Position numbers and translations under genes: made by a program. 64,000 nucleotides of DNA from Boswellia sacra. Taxonomy: Eukaryota; Streptophyta; Magnoliopsida; Sapindales; Burseraceae. The notes below the pieces were generated by a model that saw only the letters and a list, made by a program, of their open reading frames with translations, searched no databases and was not told where the DNA came from. Location: the NCBI GenBank assembly GCA_013180625.2, contig SNVD02010073.1, positions 1 through 64,000 of the forward strand, given 5' to 3'. Shown in pieces: positions 35,023-47,438 of the stretch. Every line of letters starts with the position of its first letter. Positions within the stretch are counted from its first letter, which is position 1.

Positions 35023-37466
35023 GTTTGGGGATGTGGGTTTGTTGGCTTGGGGATGGTGCGGAATTCTAAACTACATTAATTTCTGCTATGTAGAAAAGTT
35101 GGGAAAAGTGGGGGAGGTGGACACGCACTCAAGCAAGTGTGTTGGGCTTGGAGTTTACACTTCTGAGTGCGTTTCTCACGCCTCCTTTGAGAAAGCGATT
35201 ATGATTCTTATTTTTTGGTATATGCATCTTGTGATCACTAGCTTGCTTTGTGGGGCAATAAACATAGTATTATACAAATTGAAGTATTTTATCACATCAA
35301 GCACAATCTTAAGCTTTATTACGAGCTAGCTATCGAATGTATTTAAGATTCTTTTATCTTGTCTTATAGTCTAATTCATACATGTATTATTCCGAATTTG
35401 ACATCGTCATATATTTTTTTAGCGGTAGATTTCTTGAGATTGTATATTAATTTAACTCGTTTTGATTAAATTTTCTCCAACTAGTTGTATGTTTCCAAAA
35501 TAGTCTCTTACAAGGCTGCCGTGAAACATTTTTAAGGTCCTATTGTTAGCATCTGTACTTGACTAATCAGAACTAAAACATGCCTATGCTACAAAATATA
35601 ATGAATGTTACACTAAAATAAAGAGCTCTCATTTCAAAAAGTGTTTTAACAAGTCAACTTAATTAGCCGAGTTAAGTTAGGCAATCAATTGAGTGTTCAA
35701 ACAGTAATGACAGACTAAAGTCAAACTATATTATTTTGGTTGTTTGAAGAAGAAGCATTTGCATGTTAACTTTGACCAAGGAAAGCAAAACCCGTAACAG
35801 TGTTTTGAGACAGGTTTTGGGTGATTTATGTTGCAAATATATGATGACATTAAATTTACGCATATTGTACACATGTAGCGCGAGCTAGCTAGCCCAATTA
35901 GCTCTATTTCATTTTATTAATGGTAGAGTCAACTCATATAAAGCGCCTGCGCAACTTTGCTTTCCTTTCTGTGACCACATATATATAATAATCAACATGA
36001 AATACGCCTGTGCATTAGCCTATGCACATGGGTAGACTTACACTCGAAGATATGGCTCCTATTTGTGAACTCAGAAAAAGAAAAACGGAGACAAAGACAG
36101 TTGTTCTTCATAAGTTCTGGAAGCAAGGCCTGTAGCCAATGATTATAATATTTGACATTTAGAATTCAAATTTATCAATGGAAGAAATATACTAACGTAT
36201 TAGCTTTTAAATGAAATTCATAATGTGTTCAGTGTCAGAGCTGAAGTTGAAAGACACATATCTTCCTCTGTCATTTGTCAGTGCTTTCACTGTACATTCT
36301 CATAATGGTTTTGTGCTTCCCCAGAGAGTTCTTGAGAATGTGGGTAAGGGTGCAAAAAATCTCTAATCATCAATCAACCTTATAGCAGCAATAGATCCAT
36401 ATATGTTCTAACCGTTCAATTATTTATATGCTTATGATCTGTTCATTGTTTATTACAATTTTTTTTTACTTGGTATTTTAGTTATTTATGCAATGATTTA
36501 GTAATACTTCTGGTGGTTGTCTCATTTGATACTTGTAATCTGCAATTTGAAATTTATTATAGCCGTGTTTTTACAAAACTATATGATTCAACATTATTAC
36601 TATAGCATGTTACGGCAACAATATATATTGTTGTTCATTTTGTAAATCGGTCCTAGGAAGAAGAAAAAATCTGCAAAGGTTTTAGATAAGGGCCATAGAC
36701 GGTAAGTGTCCTACATGAGCCTTGGATGTTGTTAAAATTCTTGATGTACTGTCTGCTGACAATAAAGAACTCAGACGGTATCTATCGAGGAAGTGTAACC
36801 GTCAAATTAGAAAACTGTATCTTCTATAGTGGTAGTTTCAAAAAGAGAATGGAGAGGCCTTTGACAAGTGTTAAATAATTATTGAAAAAGAGCAACACAA
36901 GTGCCTTGGCCCCACTATAAAAGATAAATTTGAGGTAAAAGTGTTCATTAATCGATTCACTACATTTACAAAAACCTAGGTAGTATATTCATTCTTTTGT
37001 CATGCTTGAAAACCTCTCTCTTGAGGCAATAATGGCAAGAATCTGAGTTATAAAAACATTCTCAAATAGAGTTTTTGGACAGTAATTGTGTGTGCCCTTG
37101 AGGCAGGTCTCATGCAATACTGATTTGAGCATCCAAATGTAAATGCAGGTGACAGACCGGCTTTGTTCTCTAAGTTGCCTTTGTTTTGTAGCTGTGAGCA
37201 ATCGTAGAAAGAAGGCAGTTGCCTTAGAAGTAGTTGTGAAGAACTGGTTGAGAAGACACCAAGTCCACTCAACACCATATACCAAATATATATATATATA
37301 TATAGTAGTCTAACGATACTTTGGCCAATATTGGCTTTAGGCCTCATTGACAAGTTTATAAGTTTACATTCAAATATTTACATATGAAGCTGGACACAAA
37401 TCTTATTATACACACTATTAATTGCAGGATTTGCATAGCTCCCCATAGTTCATTGCAGATATATTA
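35023..37466. other. Intergenic region between glycosyltransferase and kinase genes
   Basis: Promoter side of the glycosyltransferase and 3' side of the kinase. A 51-codon open frame at 36211-36366 was seen but not recognised. A short TA run lies near 37287-37303. Nothing else can be supported. Confidence 0.45.
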
Positions 37467-38746
37467 TTATATTTTTCGATTCGGAGTAACTGGAGAGGAC
37501 TTCCTATAATTTCCATTTCTATTCTCAGATTTGGTTTTGGGGGAAACTCCACTTTTAGATCTTGGGGAAGCTGGCCAATGCCCCAAAGAAACTGCCATAT
37601 CCCCGAAATTCTGTAGACTTTCAAGAGTTTCAATAACGGCTGGCATTCTCGGCCTGTCTTTGGGGTTCAAACTTATGCACTGTAATGCCAGATGGGCCAT
37701 CTCCTTGGCTCCCTTGACTGAATACTGACCTGAAAGTCTTGGGTCCATTATGTAGCGCAATCTGCGGCTGCTAGTCAAGTAAGGTTTTGCCCAATCGACA
37801 AGGTTTTGCTCACTCTTTGCTCTTGTTTTATCCATTGCTCTTCTCCCTGTAAGTAGTTCTAGTAGCACAACTCCAAAGCTATAGACATCACTTTTGGTTG
37901 TTAAATGCCCTGAAAATTAAACCATTTAACATTAATGCATTAGAAAAACATCAAACTGTTTGGTCCTAGCGTTACTTTCATTGCTGCTTTGTATTCCTTA
38001 AAAGGAACCTGTTGAGATATATTCTGGGGCAGCATAGCCGTAGGTACCCATCACTCGAGTAGTAACGTGTGTGTTGGATCCCTCAGGTCCCATCTTGGCA
38101 AGTCCGAAATCCGATAGTTTAGCTGTGAAATCCTAACATTAAGAAACAGAGAGGCACATAATTAATAAATAAGCTATTAAGCTATTGTTTTGAGCTTGCC
38201 AAATAATTTAGTTAAATTGATAGAAGAGGGTTAAGGTGATTAGGAAACACACAGAATCTAGTAAGATATTGGAAGTTTTGAAGTCGCGGTATATGACAGG
38301 TTTCTCAGCACCATGCAAGAAGGCAAGGCCTTTAGCTGCTCCAATTGCTATCTTCAATCTTGTTCCCCATGGCAACGATATTGAAATCCCTGCAATCATA
38401 ATTATCACACCAAAAGACTCTATATTATTGGAATTGGGTTTAGTTATGTTACTGGCTCCATTTCCGGACTAGACTTTTTCTTTATTATTATTTTATTAAA
38501 GAAACTGATATAATCAAATTGACTGTTTGTGATGAGATACTGTGATCTCACTTTTGAATAAGTGGTTTTCTAAGCTGCCCCGAGGCATGAACTCGTACAC
38601 AAGAAGACGTTCTTCATCTTCGCAACAATAACCAATCAATCTGACCAAATGTGGATGCCTAAGCTGCCCCAGAAATATTACTTCTGCCTGCAAATGAGTG
38701 CAAATTATGAATAATTAAATCAGCTCGTGGAAGTCACCTCCTGTAA

Positions 38747-38783
<37 letters not shown>

Positions 38784-39007
38784 ATCTCTACAACAATATT
38801 GATGGTACAATATAATTTAACTTGCAAGTTAAACACAACTTTCAAGTCATATCAATATCGTACAAAATATACATTTATTTATTTATCGAATGCACACATA
38901 CACATCTAATCAATAAAAAAATCGTCATATCAATATGTTACCATTAAGATTTATGTCTCTTTCGACTAGGTGCATGATAAGCATATGTACTTGAGAAAGA
39001 AGATGTG

Positions 39008-39065
<58 letters not shown>

Positions 39066-39518
39066 GGTATGTATCTAGTTAGTGACGATGCATCTTACAA
39101 GCCATTCTCGGTGTCCTTGCAGGCCTTCAATGTCCAAAAGCTTAACCGCAACAGCCTGAGCCTTCAATCCCTCCCTTAAGTTCTCATCAATATAACCCTT
39201 ATGAACCGTTCCGAACCCTCCTTCTCCAAGCAAAAAATTGCTAGAAAAGTTCTGAGTTATGGCACGTAACTCACTAAGCTGAAAATCGTACAAATCCTGC
39301 CCAAAAGACTGTGCAAGGTCCTCGTTGATTCGCGTCGACGACGAACGACTTAAATCGGAGAAAGATAATCGTCGGAAGGAAGGCAACGGCGCAATATCCT
39401 TAGAGAAGTCCGACCTTGACCTCCTACATCGGCTGAAGTTGCCAAAAATTGTTTGTTCTTCAGCTGAGCAACAATTTGATGTGAAGGGTCTCCATCGTTT
39501 ATTTGGAGAGTCTTTCAT
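37467..39518 (-). CDS. Receptor-like cytoplasmic kinase, RLCK-VII (RIPK/PBL-like)
   Basis: Ser/Thr kinase of the group that relays signals from immune and growth receptors. Five exons on the minus strand: 39518-39099, 38687-38552, 38389-38253, 38132-38009, 37909-37467; all GT-AG, phases agree, 419 residues. Seen: glycine loop GEGGFG (about 98-103), catalytic Lys 126 in [13 protein letters not shown] with Asp 221, DFG at 239-241, an APE motif, and a Ser/Lys-rich C-tail. The order and spacing match RPM1-INDUCED PROTEIN KINASE and PBL relatives. The start is the ATG at 39518; a longer frame only has TTG codons. The N-terminus lacks the MGxC acylation signal found in many PBL proteins, having MKDS instead, as in some RIPK-like members. 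Intron 1 carries long TG and TA microsatellites. Confidence 0.92.
38748..38780. repeat. (TA)n microsatellite in kinase intron 1
   Basis: About sixteen uninterrupted AT units. Confidence 0.95.
39007..39064. repeat. (TG)n plus (TATG)n microsatellite in kinase intron 1
   Basis: More than twenty TG units followed by several gtatgtatgta units, ending about 35 bases from the 5' splice site of intron 1 (minus strand). Confidence 0.95.
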
Positions 39519-42500
39519 TGTTGTTTCAAGCCTCAATGAGAAATGAGCAAGTGATCACGTAGTGTATGTTGTTGATGATTGATATGCTTTAGTTTAATAT
39601 AAAGAAACTACAATTTCTTATTTGCAGAGAATTATAGAATAGAAGGGAGAGACAATATTCTTTCTTCAACCACTCTAACCACTCTACTAAAATGGGATAT
39701 ATCTATATATTTTGGTTAAACATTATCTTTTTGATTTCACCGACGTAATTGTCTTCATGCAAAAATTGTCAATACTATTGTATTAGAAAATATTTTAATT
39801 AATTCATTTAAGTTTGTGATTAGGTAAGATGATTTTGCTATATTTTTGTTAATTGTATGAAGTATCGTGTCCTTCACCTATTGCTAGCTAGCTACCGATT
39901 TGTTTTAACTATATTTTTCCGAGTTGCAAGAAAAAATTACTTTATATGCAGTTAAATAATTTCTTTTCGAAGCTGATTGGATGCTTTTGTTACAATTTTT
40001 GGGTCTTATTGTTCTTAGTTTCCAGACATTTGAAAACCCTTTTGAAAATAAATAAAGTATCCATGCATGTTTTTTAAAAATTTGAATGTGTTCTCATAAA
40101 ATGAATGAATGTTTATAAAATAAACCATTGTACTTTATAATATTGAATAGAAAAATCAAACATGTTTTAAATTTTAAACATCGTGGTCCTGCACAAAGCA
40201 GATTTATATGCATGAGTAACTAAATGCCAAGAGGTGAGAACAGCATTTTTGTTTCTTCCAAAAATATAAAATAAAAGAAGAAGAAGAAGCAGAGTAGTTA
40301 ACAGTGAGGTGATGAATGATGTGTACAATACCGCTCTTCCTGCTCCATTTCAACAAAGGAGAAAAACGAGTAAATAAATAATTTGAATAAATTATTGTAT
40401 AATCGATATAGAGAGATTTTTGTGGATGGTTTGAGCTCCGCATGGGCTTGGCTTTGACGTCAAGTTACCAAATTTCTGTTGTCTTTTTCTTTTCTTTTTT
40501 TCCTAGAAGCTGATTAGTGATTACAAAACGAGCTAATTCTAATTAATTATGCGAAAGGTTAAGAAGAAATTAATAATCTCCAAGGCGGATAGGATTATCG
40601 TTGAAGGCACTTTATGTAATTTTTTTTAAATTATTAAATTATAAAGTATTGTATAATTAAATTTCTATCATATTTCCACCACCACTCTCATAAAGACGAG
40701 TCCATATGAGTCTATGTGGATCTTCAAGATTCAATCCCATTGTACATTTTGTTATCTCTGTAGAAGGATATTAATTATATAATTTCTAAGTTGATAGACT
40801 CCTTTGATGATTTATAAATATTGCCGTAAGCTCCAGCTATGCATGTCTCCTAGTTAAGGACTCAACGTGTACTTCAACTAGAACACTTCAAGACTAACAA
40901 ATCTTTTTACTTTAAGATTGAGGAATCTTTGGATCTTTATCAACTTCCTTTCACTCATATATATGATAAATAGCGTGCACAAGTCAGGACATAACTCCTG
41001 CTAATCCAACAGACACATATATAACTTTGGAGGTGACAAATTAATCATCGATCAAGGGATTTGCTACAATACCTTCTTTGACTATTAACAAGACAAGTTT
41101 GCGGTTCTCTAAAACGGGGGATTTACTTTTACATGCGGAGCCCACGTTTGCGGCCAAAAACATTAGTCAACAAACTGCTATTTGCGAAAGCCACTTCCAG
41201 TAGTCTACGGTGAAATAATTGAAATTATCAATAAAGAAAGAACTCTTAGAGCAACATGGCATGGTGAGAATGTTTTTAAAGTGAGAGATGAGGTCCAATC
41301 ACTGTGTATATCATGAGAAAGGCTAGCCTACATTCGCTATACTGCATGAATATACTGATGTGATGCAACAGTCTAACCAAATGCTGATATGTGCAAGATA
41401 AAAAAGTGAAAGGGATACGTGGAAAAGATCGCTGGCACTTTTGAGTCACGACACCAAGTCGGCACCTCCACCTACACCTAATGCAACGGATGTGGATTAG
41501 GCACTTATTGTATGTCATACATAATAATAATTATAATCATATAGTTATGAGTATAGTGTAGAGCTTGACAATCTAGGATACCTGTGAAGAGAGTTATAAA
41601 TTCTAAAAGTGTCTCTCTAGTTTAACAATTGTTTTTTGACCCAAAATCTAGGGCTCTCAATAAATTCCCCTCTCAAACCTTCAGAATACTTTATGTCGAG
41701 ATGGTTTCTTCTAAATAAAATCTTCCGAAATTTATCGAAGATCAGAGTACAGTAGTTGACACAATGAATTCTTAGAATAGAGAAAATAAAAGATAAGAAA
41801 GTGGAGAGAGATGCTTTATTGCTTTAGTTACGGCCAGGAGACAAGCCTAACAAGCTTATTCGTCCAGAGCACAATGGCCAAGGAACTCATTTGTAAAAGA
41901 TGGTGCCGCCCACTTTGACCATAATTTTAGTTCCATTTTGCATTATATTTTTGCCCTTTTAAGCAGTCATGAGATCAACTGTTTGTGTTCTTCTACCAAA
42001 TGGCTTCTTCATTTTCGTTGAACATGCCATGTCGCACGAAGTCATAGCATGTAAAATATGAATAAAAACTTAAGTTTGGTTCATCTTCATTGAACGGAGA
42101 AAAAATGAAAGATAAATTAAAGATTTTCAATAAATTAAAATGAAATCATATGTCGAATAATTTTGTGAAATATCAAGTTATATAAATAAAATTATTCAAT
42201 ATAGGTATATATTTAAAATTATTGAAAAAATAAAGATTCTAATATCATATATGATAGAACATTAAGAACTCGAAATGCCATCATATTCAATAAAACCCTA
42301 AAAATAGAAATGGTATCGTCGATCTCAATCCTAATATGACATAAGACAATTTATTAGAAGGACTAGTAGGAAAAGGGGAATCCTGATTAAGTGAGATTTA
42401 AATAGGAAATCTCCACTTAATTGTGGTAATTAGTAAAATAATTAACCTCCAATCCCGTTGAGTTGGGTCCCAGCAAAGAAGAATTAAACGGGGGTAGGGT

Positions 42501-42657
42501 CCCACACAATCAGGATGCGAAGACAAAAGCGCCATAAGTTAAGCATGAGTCTTGATCAGGAAATAGCCGTTAATAGAGCATTCTGGTTTATTCTGGTTCT
42601 TAAAAATCATCACAAAAAGTAATCAAACCCTAAACATACCACCAGTAGCAACCCGGA
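39519..42657. other. Intergenic region between divergent genes
   Basis: Holds the upstream regions of the kinase (-) and the 263-residue protein gene (+). No open frame in it looks like a gene and no transposon ends were recognised. Confidence 0.5.
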
Positions 42658-43449
42658 ATGGCAGCGGATTCTGATTTTGGTTACTTTTCAGATTCTACAG
42701 AGGACGCAGCAGTAGAGGAACTCATCTCTCAAGCTAAAGAGCTCTCTGTTCTGGAACAAGTCTCTGCTATCAACTGCTCTGCTTTCACTGATTCAGTCCT
42801 TCCCAACGACTTGGAACAACGCTTCCGCAAGCTCAAATCCTTCCCTTCCGCTAAACCCAAAACCTCCCTCAATCCTGGTGATACTCGCTCTAACAAGTCT
42901 TTTCAGCATTCCAAGACTGAGTTGTTCGAACGTGACCCAGACGGAAAAGCGGCTTCGGAGTTGAAATCTGTTCAGCATTCTGGGGAGTTTTTGACGGAAA
43001 ATGAGTTTTTTTTGGAGTTCAAACAGAGCCCTGATGGGAAAATGGGTTTGACGGAGAATTCGAAACGTGGGTCTGTTCCTGTTCCTGTTTCTGTTTCGAA
43101 ATCGACGTCGTTTTCTTCTCCGTTGGGTTCTTCGAATTCGTCCATGAATTCGCCTTCTCCGCCGCGAAGGACGGGTTGTTTCTGGTGTTCTCCGAAAGGA
43201 AGTTCCAAGAAGAAGAGAAAGGAAAATCGAATAGCTGGGAGTGGTGTTGATTGGGGAAAAACAAGTGATGATTTTTTATCTGATTTGAGCACATTTTCAG
43301 TGAAAGAGCAGCAAAAGATGCTTAAGAAGGCAATGAAGGAGGAAGAGAAGGTTAGCCGAGAGGCAGAGAAGATTGTCAAATTGGCAAAGCAAGCATCAAT
43401 GAGATTGAATGTTCATGACGCTGACGATGATGAGCTAAGCGATGACTAG
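42658..43449 (+). CDS. Uncharacterised plant protein, 263 residues
   Basis: Single open frame from an ATG in good context (ggaatggca) to tag at 43447-43449. I do not recognise a named domain. The N-terminus is acidic (DSDFGYFSDSTEDAAVEEL); the middle is Ser/Pro-rich with a PPRRTGCFWCSPKGSSKKKRK segment that combines a CxxC pair with a strong basic cluster (possible nuclear signal); the C-terminus (about 205-250) is a charged helix likely to be a coiled coil, ending in an acidic DDDELSDD tail. Codon use and the stop-free frame through a biased composition support a real gene. A nuclear protein is inference only. Confidence 0.75.
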   Translation: MAADSDFGYFSDSTEDAAVEELISQAKELSVLEQVSAINCSAFTDSVLPNDLEQRFRKLKSFPSAKPKTSLNPGDTRSNKSFQHSKTELFERDPDGKAASELKSVQHSGEFLTENEFFLEFKQSPDGKMGLTENSKRGSVPVPVSVSKSTSFSSPLGSSNSSMNSPSPPRRTGCFWCSPKGSSKKKRKENRIAGSGVDWGKTSDDFLSDLSTFSVKEQQKMLKKAMKEEEKVSREAEKIVKLAKQASMRLNVHDADDDELSDD

Positions 43450-45213
43450 AGTGCAAAGATGACTACAGTTTTACTTCATACTTAATGTAAGATAGAATCT
43501 GCTTTCTATGTTACAATAAAAAATTTTCTTGTATTATAGTATGTTCTGTTTTCTCCTTTTTTTTTTTGGTTATAGTTAAGTTGCAAAGGTTGATACTTGA
43601 TAATATTTTCTATATACTTGTATGTTGAGAAACATAAGGAATTATAGTCGAAGTTTATCGTTATATGATATCTCACCTTCATTTGTGGAAATTGCTCAAT
43701 CTTTTTGGTTCTGTGTATCGTTTTTTGTTTATTATTTTACTCTAATGATATCTAACTACAGTTTGCTATGTTGCTAAGCCTTTTCTGGTTATGTTTGGCC
43801 AGATTGATCCACTTGTAAATTTATTTATTTTTGTTGAAATAGGAAAGGTACAGAACTGAAACAGTTATTAAGAAGTTCTGGGAGCAGTGGCATTTTATTT
43901 TGAATTTCATTCTTTGTTCTGATGTAAAATTCAATATCTAAGAAACGGCACGGTGATTTGATTTCCTTTATGCTGGAAGACAAGGAACATGTTAATTTTG
44001 GTTCTGAGGAGTCAACTGGAAAAGAGAATGTGAATAAGTAAACTTTGAGCAATTTTGTCTGCTGAAGAACAACCAAGAATACATGAACATGTGAAGAAGG
44101 AGAAAATTTGGTTTATTTATTTTTTTCTCCCCTTTAGTGATTGGTAGGAATGATGTATTGTACGTATTAGTTGATATATTGTATTTGTTATCTGCAGCCT
44201 ATATATATGTATGCCATTGAAGGCAATTTTGTTTGTGTTGCCCTGTTTTGATCTTTGCAATCTATTCCAGAAACTATGGGGAAAAGGTGTTTTCTGATCC
44301 CCTGTGCATCTTGCTTGCAGCATCAGGAGTATTGCTTCCATTTTAGCTTAGAAATCTCGTTTTCTTATGATATACAGTTTTTGCTTAGGTTGTCTTGTCA
44401 ATGTTTAAGCTTTTTGTTCTCATGGAATAGAATGGTAAAGTGCATATTTTTATGACGGGAATATGTTCAACCATCTTATGATGGGAGGACTTGATCTTTC
44501 ATGATGTATTTGCCAAATACTAGAAAAGATTAGCTTTACCAAAATGACTTGATTCTCCAGTCAAGGGCGTAAACCAGAAACCATGCGAGTTGATGACTGA
44601 TATCTCTGAGTTTTATACTTAATGCAGTTCCCTAAGTTTGTCACAATGTGGAGAAGGCATTACCATTATCTTAATAGCATGTCATGTGACTGAAGCCATT
44701 AATTTTCTAATTCTGAATCTAGATATCGTTATAACCATCCTATGTAGCCAATGTTATTGCAGGAAAGAACAGGATACTGGACAATGTTTTATTTATTTGA
44801 GTACATAATCCTGTTCATATTATGACCGGTAGTTGACTCTCCAATACAACTGAAGTTGAGATTTCTTCTGGCATTCAGTTGATGATGATTTCTCTATACA
44901 GTCGATCATGCTTACCAGTAGCTTAAGCATTATCTTGAGTCTTTGTTTCATTTTATCAGTGGAAGAGCTTGGTTGTTAGATCTGTAGTTTCCATAATGGG
45001 GAAGTTTCAGCGAAGACAGTTTAGCACTAGAACATACAGCATTATGTCTCTCCTTGTTATGTTTTGGAAGCTTTCATGTCAGGTCGGGCCTGCCACCATT
45101 TTTTAGTCTACATTATAAAATCTTGCCACATATATATTCCTTTGCAGTAATCATGTTAAGTGGGGAGATTTCTGTAGCTTCTCCACAATACTACAACTAA
45201 TACTCTAACTAAT
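43450..45213. other. Intergenic region
   Basis: Probable 3' untranslated region of the upstream gene, then mixed-composition DNA with no supported gene. Short open frames at 43825-44076 and 44117-44455 have no family likeness. Confidence 0.45.
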
Positions 45214-45427
45214 GAGTAATACTACTCATACAAACTATTTATACAAACTCACACGTACAAACTGACGTGGCATCCCTATATGATCGCCACATCACCCATA
45301 TTAATTAATGTCATTTATTATTAATATATATTTATCAAATCACTACATTTATTTATCAAATCATATTATGCCACGTCAGTTTGTATGAGTGAGTTTGTAT
45401 AAGCAGTTTGTAAGATAAGCATTACTC
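45214..45427. mobile_element. Miniature inverted-repeat element (copy B)
   Basis: Same family as 20885-21096: gagtaat start, cattactc end, tacaaact motifs and the tgacgtggcat block. The flanking 9-mers ctaactaat and ataacgaat agree at 7 of 9 positions, in line with an aged 9-bp target duplication. Confidence 0.85.
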
Positions 45428-45490
45428 ATAACGAATATACACAAATATAGCTGTTCTAAATGTGTGGACATTCTCTTATAATTTTTTTTT

Positions 45491-45704
45491 GAGTAATGCT
45501 ACTCTTATAAACTACTTCTACAAACTCATCCTTACAAACTGACGTGGCATAATATGATTTGATAAATAAATGCAATGATTTGATAAATATATATTCATAA
45601 TAAATGATATTAATTAACATGGGTGATGTGGCTATCATATAATAATGTCACATCAGTTTGTATGTATGAGTTTGTATAAATAGTTTGTATGAGTAGCATT
45701 ACTC
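45491..45704. mobile_element. Miniature inverted-repeat element (copy C), inverted relative to copy B
   Basis: 214 bp with the same ends and an interior that is the reverse complement of copy B. Flanked on both sides by runs of at least nine T, which fits a 9-bp duplication at a T tract. Confidence 0.85.
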
Positions 45705-46115
45705 TTTTTTTTTTCTCTCATTGACAGATTACTTTGGCATAATTTATTATTACAGGGCATGCATGATATAAGTATGATATACACAACAAAATCCGGCTGC
45801 ATTCAAGTAATTTATTAGTTGGTTTAGATTGTGATTCATGGTGCAAATAAAAGATCAAATGTGTACCTTTAATTGCTCCCTTTAATTTCTACTCATGATC
45901 TTTTTCTTTCCTGAACTGCTCTATCCGTTCCAACTCTTGACTTTCCAAGTTCCTTATTAATACTTTACATTTAGATCATGTCCACTTTTGACCTTCCATA
46001 TTATGCTCTGCTCTCATCCCTCTCTGGAACTTCCATTTTACTGCATCCCTGTTAACATTTATTTATATATATTGCAATATTCTACACATTACATACCATC
46101 TTCGAGGTTTGAAAC
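45705..46115. promoter_or_regulatory. Upstream region of the aspartic protease gene
   Basis: About 400 bp between MITE copy C and the start codon. A tatatatattg run at about 46065-46074 is a plausible TATA region some 45 bases before the ATG, which would leave a very short leader. Confidence 0.3.
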
Positions 46116-47438
46116 ATGGCAAGATCTGTCTTCCATATCACTGCACTATTTTGCTTTACTCATCTCTTGTTCTTTACCCTTGTAGAAGCCAGCAATGGTG
46201 GTTTCAGTGTTGATCTCATACATCGTGATTCCCCTCTTTCTCCCTTCTATGATCCCTCTGAAACTTATGCTGACAGATTGCACAAAGCTTTTCTTCGTTC
46301 AACGTTACGCATGAGCCATTTGAAGACAGTTTTATCAGCCACTACAAAATCTCTCCAGGCTCCAATGGTGCCTAGTGGGGGAGAATACTTCATGAACATT
46401 TCCATTGGCACCCCACAAATTCAGTTAATCGGAATAGCTGATACAGGTAGCGACCTCACGTGGATACAATGTAAGCCATGTGAAAAATGCTACAAGCAAA
46501 AGCCACCAATTTTTGATACTCGAGAATCCTCAACATACAAAACTGTAGCATGCAAAACAAGGTTCTGCGCTGCATTGGATCGTGACCAACGTTGTGATGT
46601 GAAAAGAAACGTTTGTGGGTACAGTTACACTTATGGAGATAACTCTTTCACTGAAGGAAACCTTGCAGTTGAAAATTTCGGAATTGGTAGCAGTACTTCT
46701 AGACGTCCAGTTAGTCTTCCAAAACTTGTTTTTGGTTGCGGACACAATAATGGTGGCGTATTCGATGAGGCAGGATCTGGTATAATTGGGCTCGGAGGAG
46801 GCCCTCTTTCTCTTGTGTCTCAATTAGATTCATCAGTCAAAGGAATATTTTCCTATTGTTTGGTGCCCGCATCCTCGGAAACCAATGTCACAAGCAAGAT
46901 AAACTTTGGTCCTGACGCTTTGTTGTCAGGCTCTAAAGTTGTATCAACTCGTTTAGTTGATAAAGCGCCAGTAACATATTACTGGGTAACATTGGAAGCA
47001 ATTAGTGTGGGAAAAGAGAGGCTAGAATACGCTTTAGAGTGCACTAAGGGAGCAGCTGATGAAGAGGGTAACATGATCGTTGATTCAGGGACAACTTTTA
47101 CGTTTCTTGATGCTGGATCATTTGACAAATTGGCAACAGCTCTGGTAAAAGCGATTGGCTCAGAACGTGTTAGTGATCCAAGAAGCATGCTTAGTGCTTG
47201 TTTCAAAGCTAAAAGTGACAGTGGACTTCCGATTATAACATTTCATTTTGCAGGAGGTGATATAAATTTGCAGCCATTGAATACGTTCATTAGAGTGGAG
47301 GAGGATGTGTGCCTGACCATGATCCCTTCAGATTCTTTTGCAATACTTGGAAATATGTCCCAAATGAACTTCTTGATTGGATATGACCTCAAGGAGAGAA
47401 CTGTATCCTTCAAGCCAACTGACTGCTCCAAGCAATAG
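46116..47438 (+). CDS. CDR1-like secreted aspartic protease (A1B)
   Basis: Plant atypical pepsin-like protease; CDR1 relatives act outside the cell in defence signalling, others in development. One exon, 440 residues. Seen: signal peptide of about 25 residues ending in VEAS, a propeptide with IHRDSPLSPFYDPSET, first active site ADTGSDLTW with Asp at 46440-46442, the nepenthesin-type Cys-rich insert CKPCEKCYKQ and following cysteines, the flap-region Tyr in CGYSYTYGD, and second active site VDSGTTFT with Asp at 47082-47084. No plant-specific swaposin insert, as expected for this class. Ends with a short SFKPTDCSKQ tail. Intact. The specific substrate cannot be inferred. Confidence 0.93.
   Translation: MARSVFHITALFCFTHLLFFTLVEASNGGFSVDLIHRDSPLSPFYDPSETYADRLHKAFLRSTLRMSHLKTVLSATTKSLQAPMVPSGGEYFMNISIGTPQIQLIGIADTGSDLTWIQCKPCEKCYKQKPPIFDTRESSTYKTVACKTRFCAALDRDQRCDVKRNVCGYSYTYGDNSFTEGNLAVENFGIGSSTSRRPVSLPKLVFGCGHNNGGVFDEAGSGIIGLGGGPLSLVSQLDSSVKGIFSYCLVPASSETNVTSKINFGPDALLSGSKVVSTRLVDKAPVTYYWVTLEAISVGKERLEYALECTKGAADEEGNMIVDSGTTFTFLDAGSFDKLATALVKAIGSERVSDPRSMLSACFKAKSDSGLPIITFHFAGGDINLQPLNTFIRVEEDVCLTMIPSDSFAILGNMSQMNFLIGYDLKERTVSFKPTDCSKQ

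Noticed and set aside
36240..36300. Possible miR156-like segment (ctctgtcatttgtcagtgctttcact)
   Set aside because: Does not match the mature miR156 sequence well and no paired arm was found nearby.
36211..36366. 51-codon open frame starting ATG aaa ttc with protein-like composition
   Set aside because: Too short, no recognised family, no neighbouring exon with matching splice sites.
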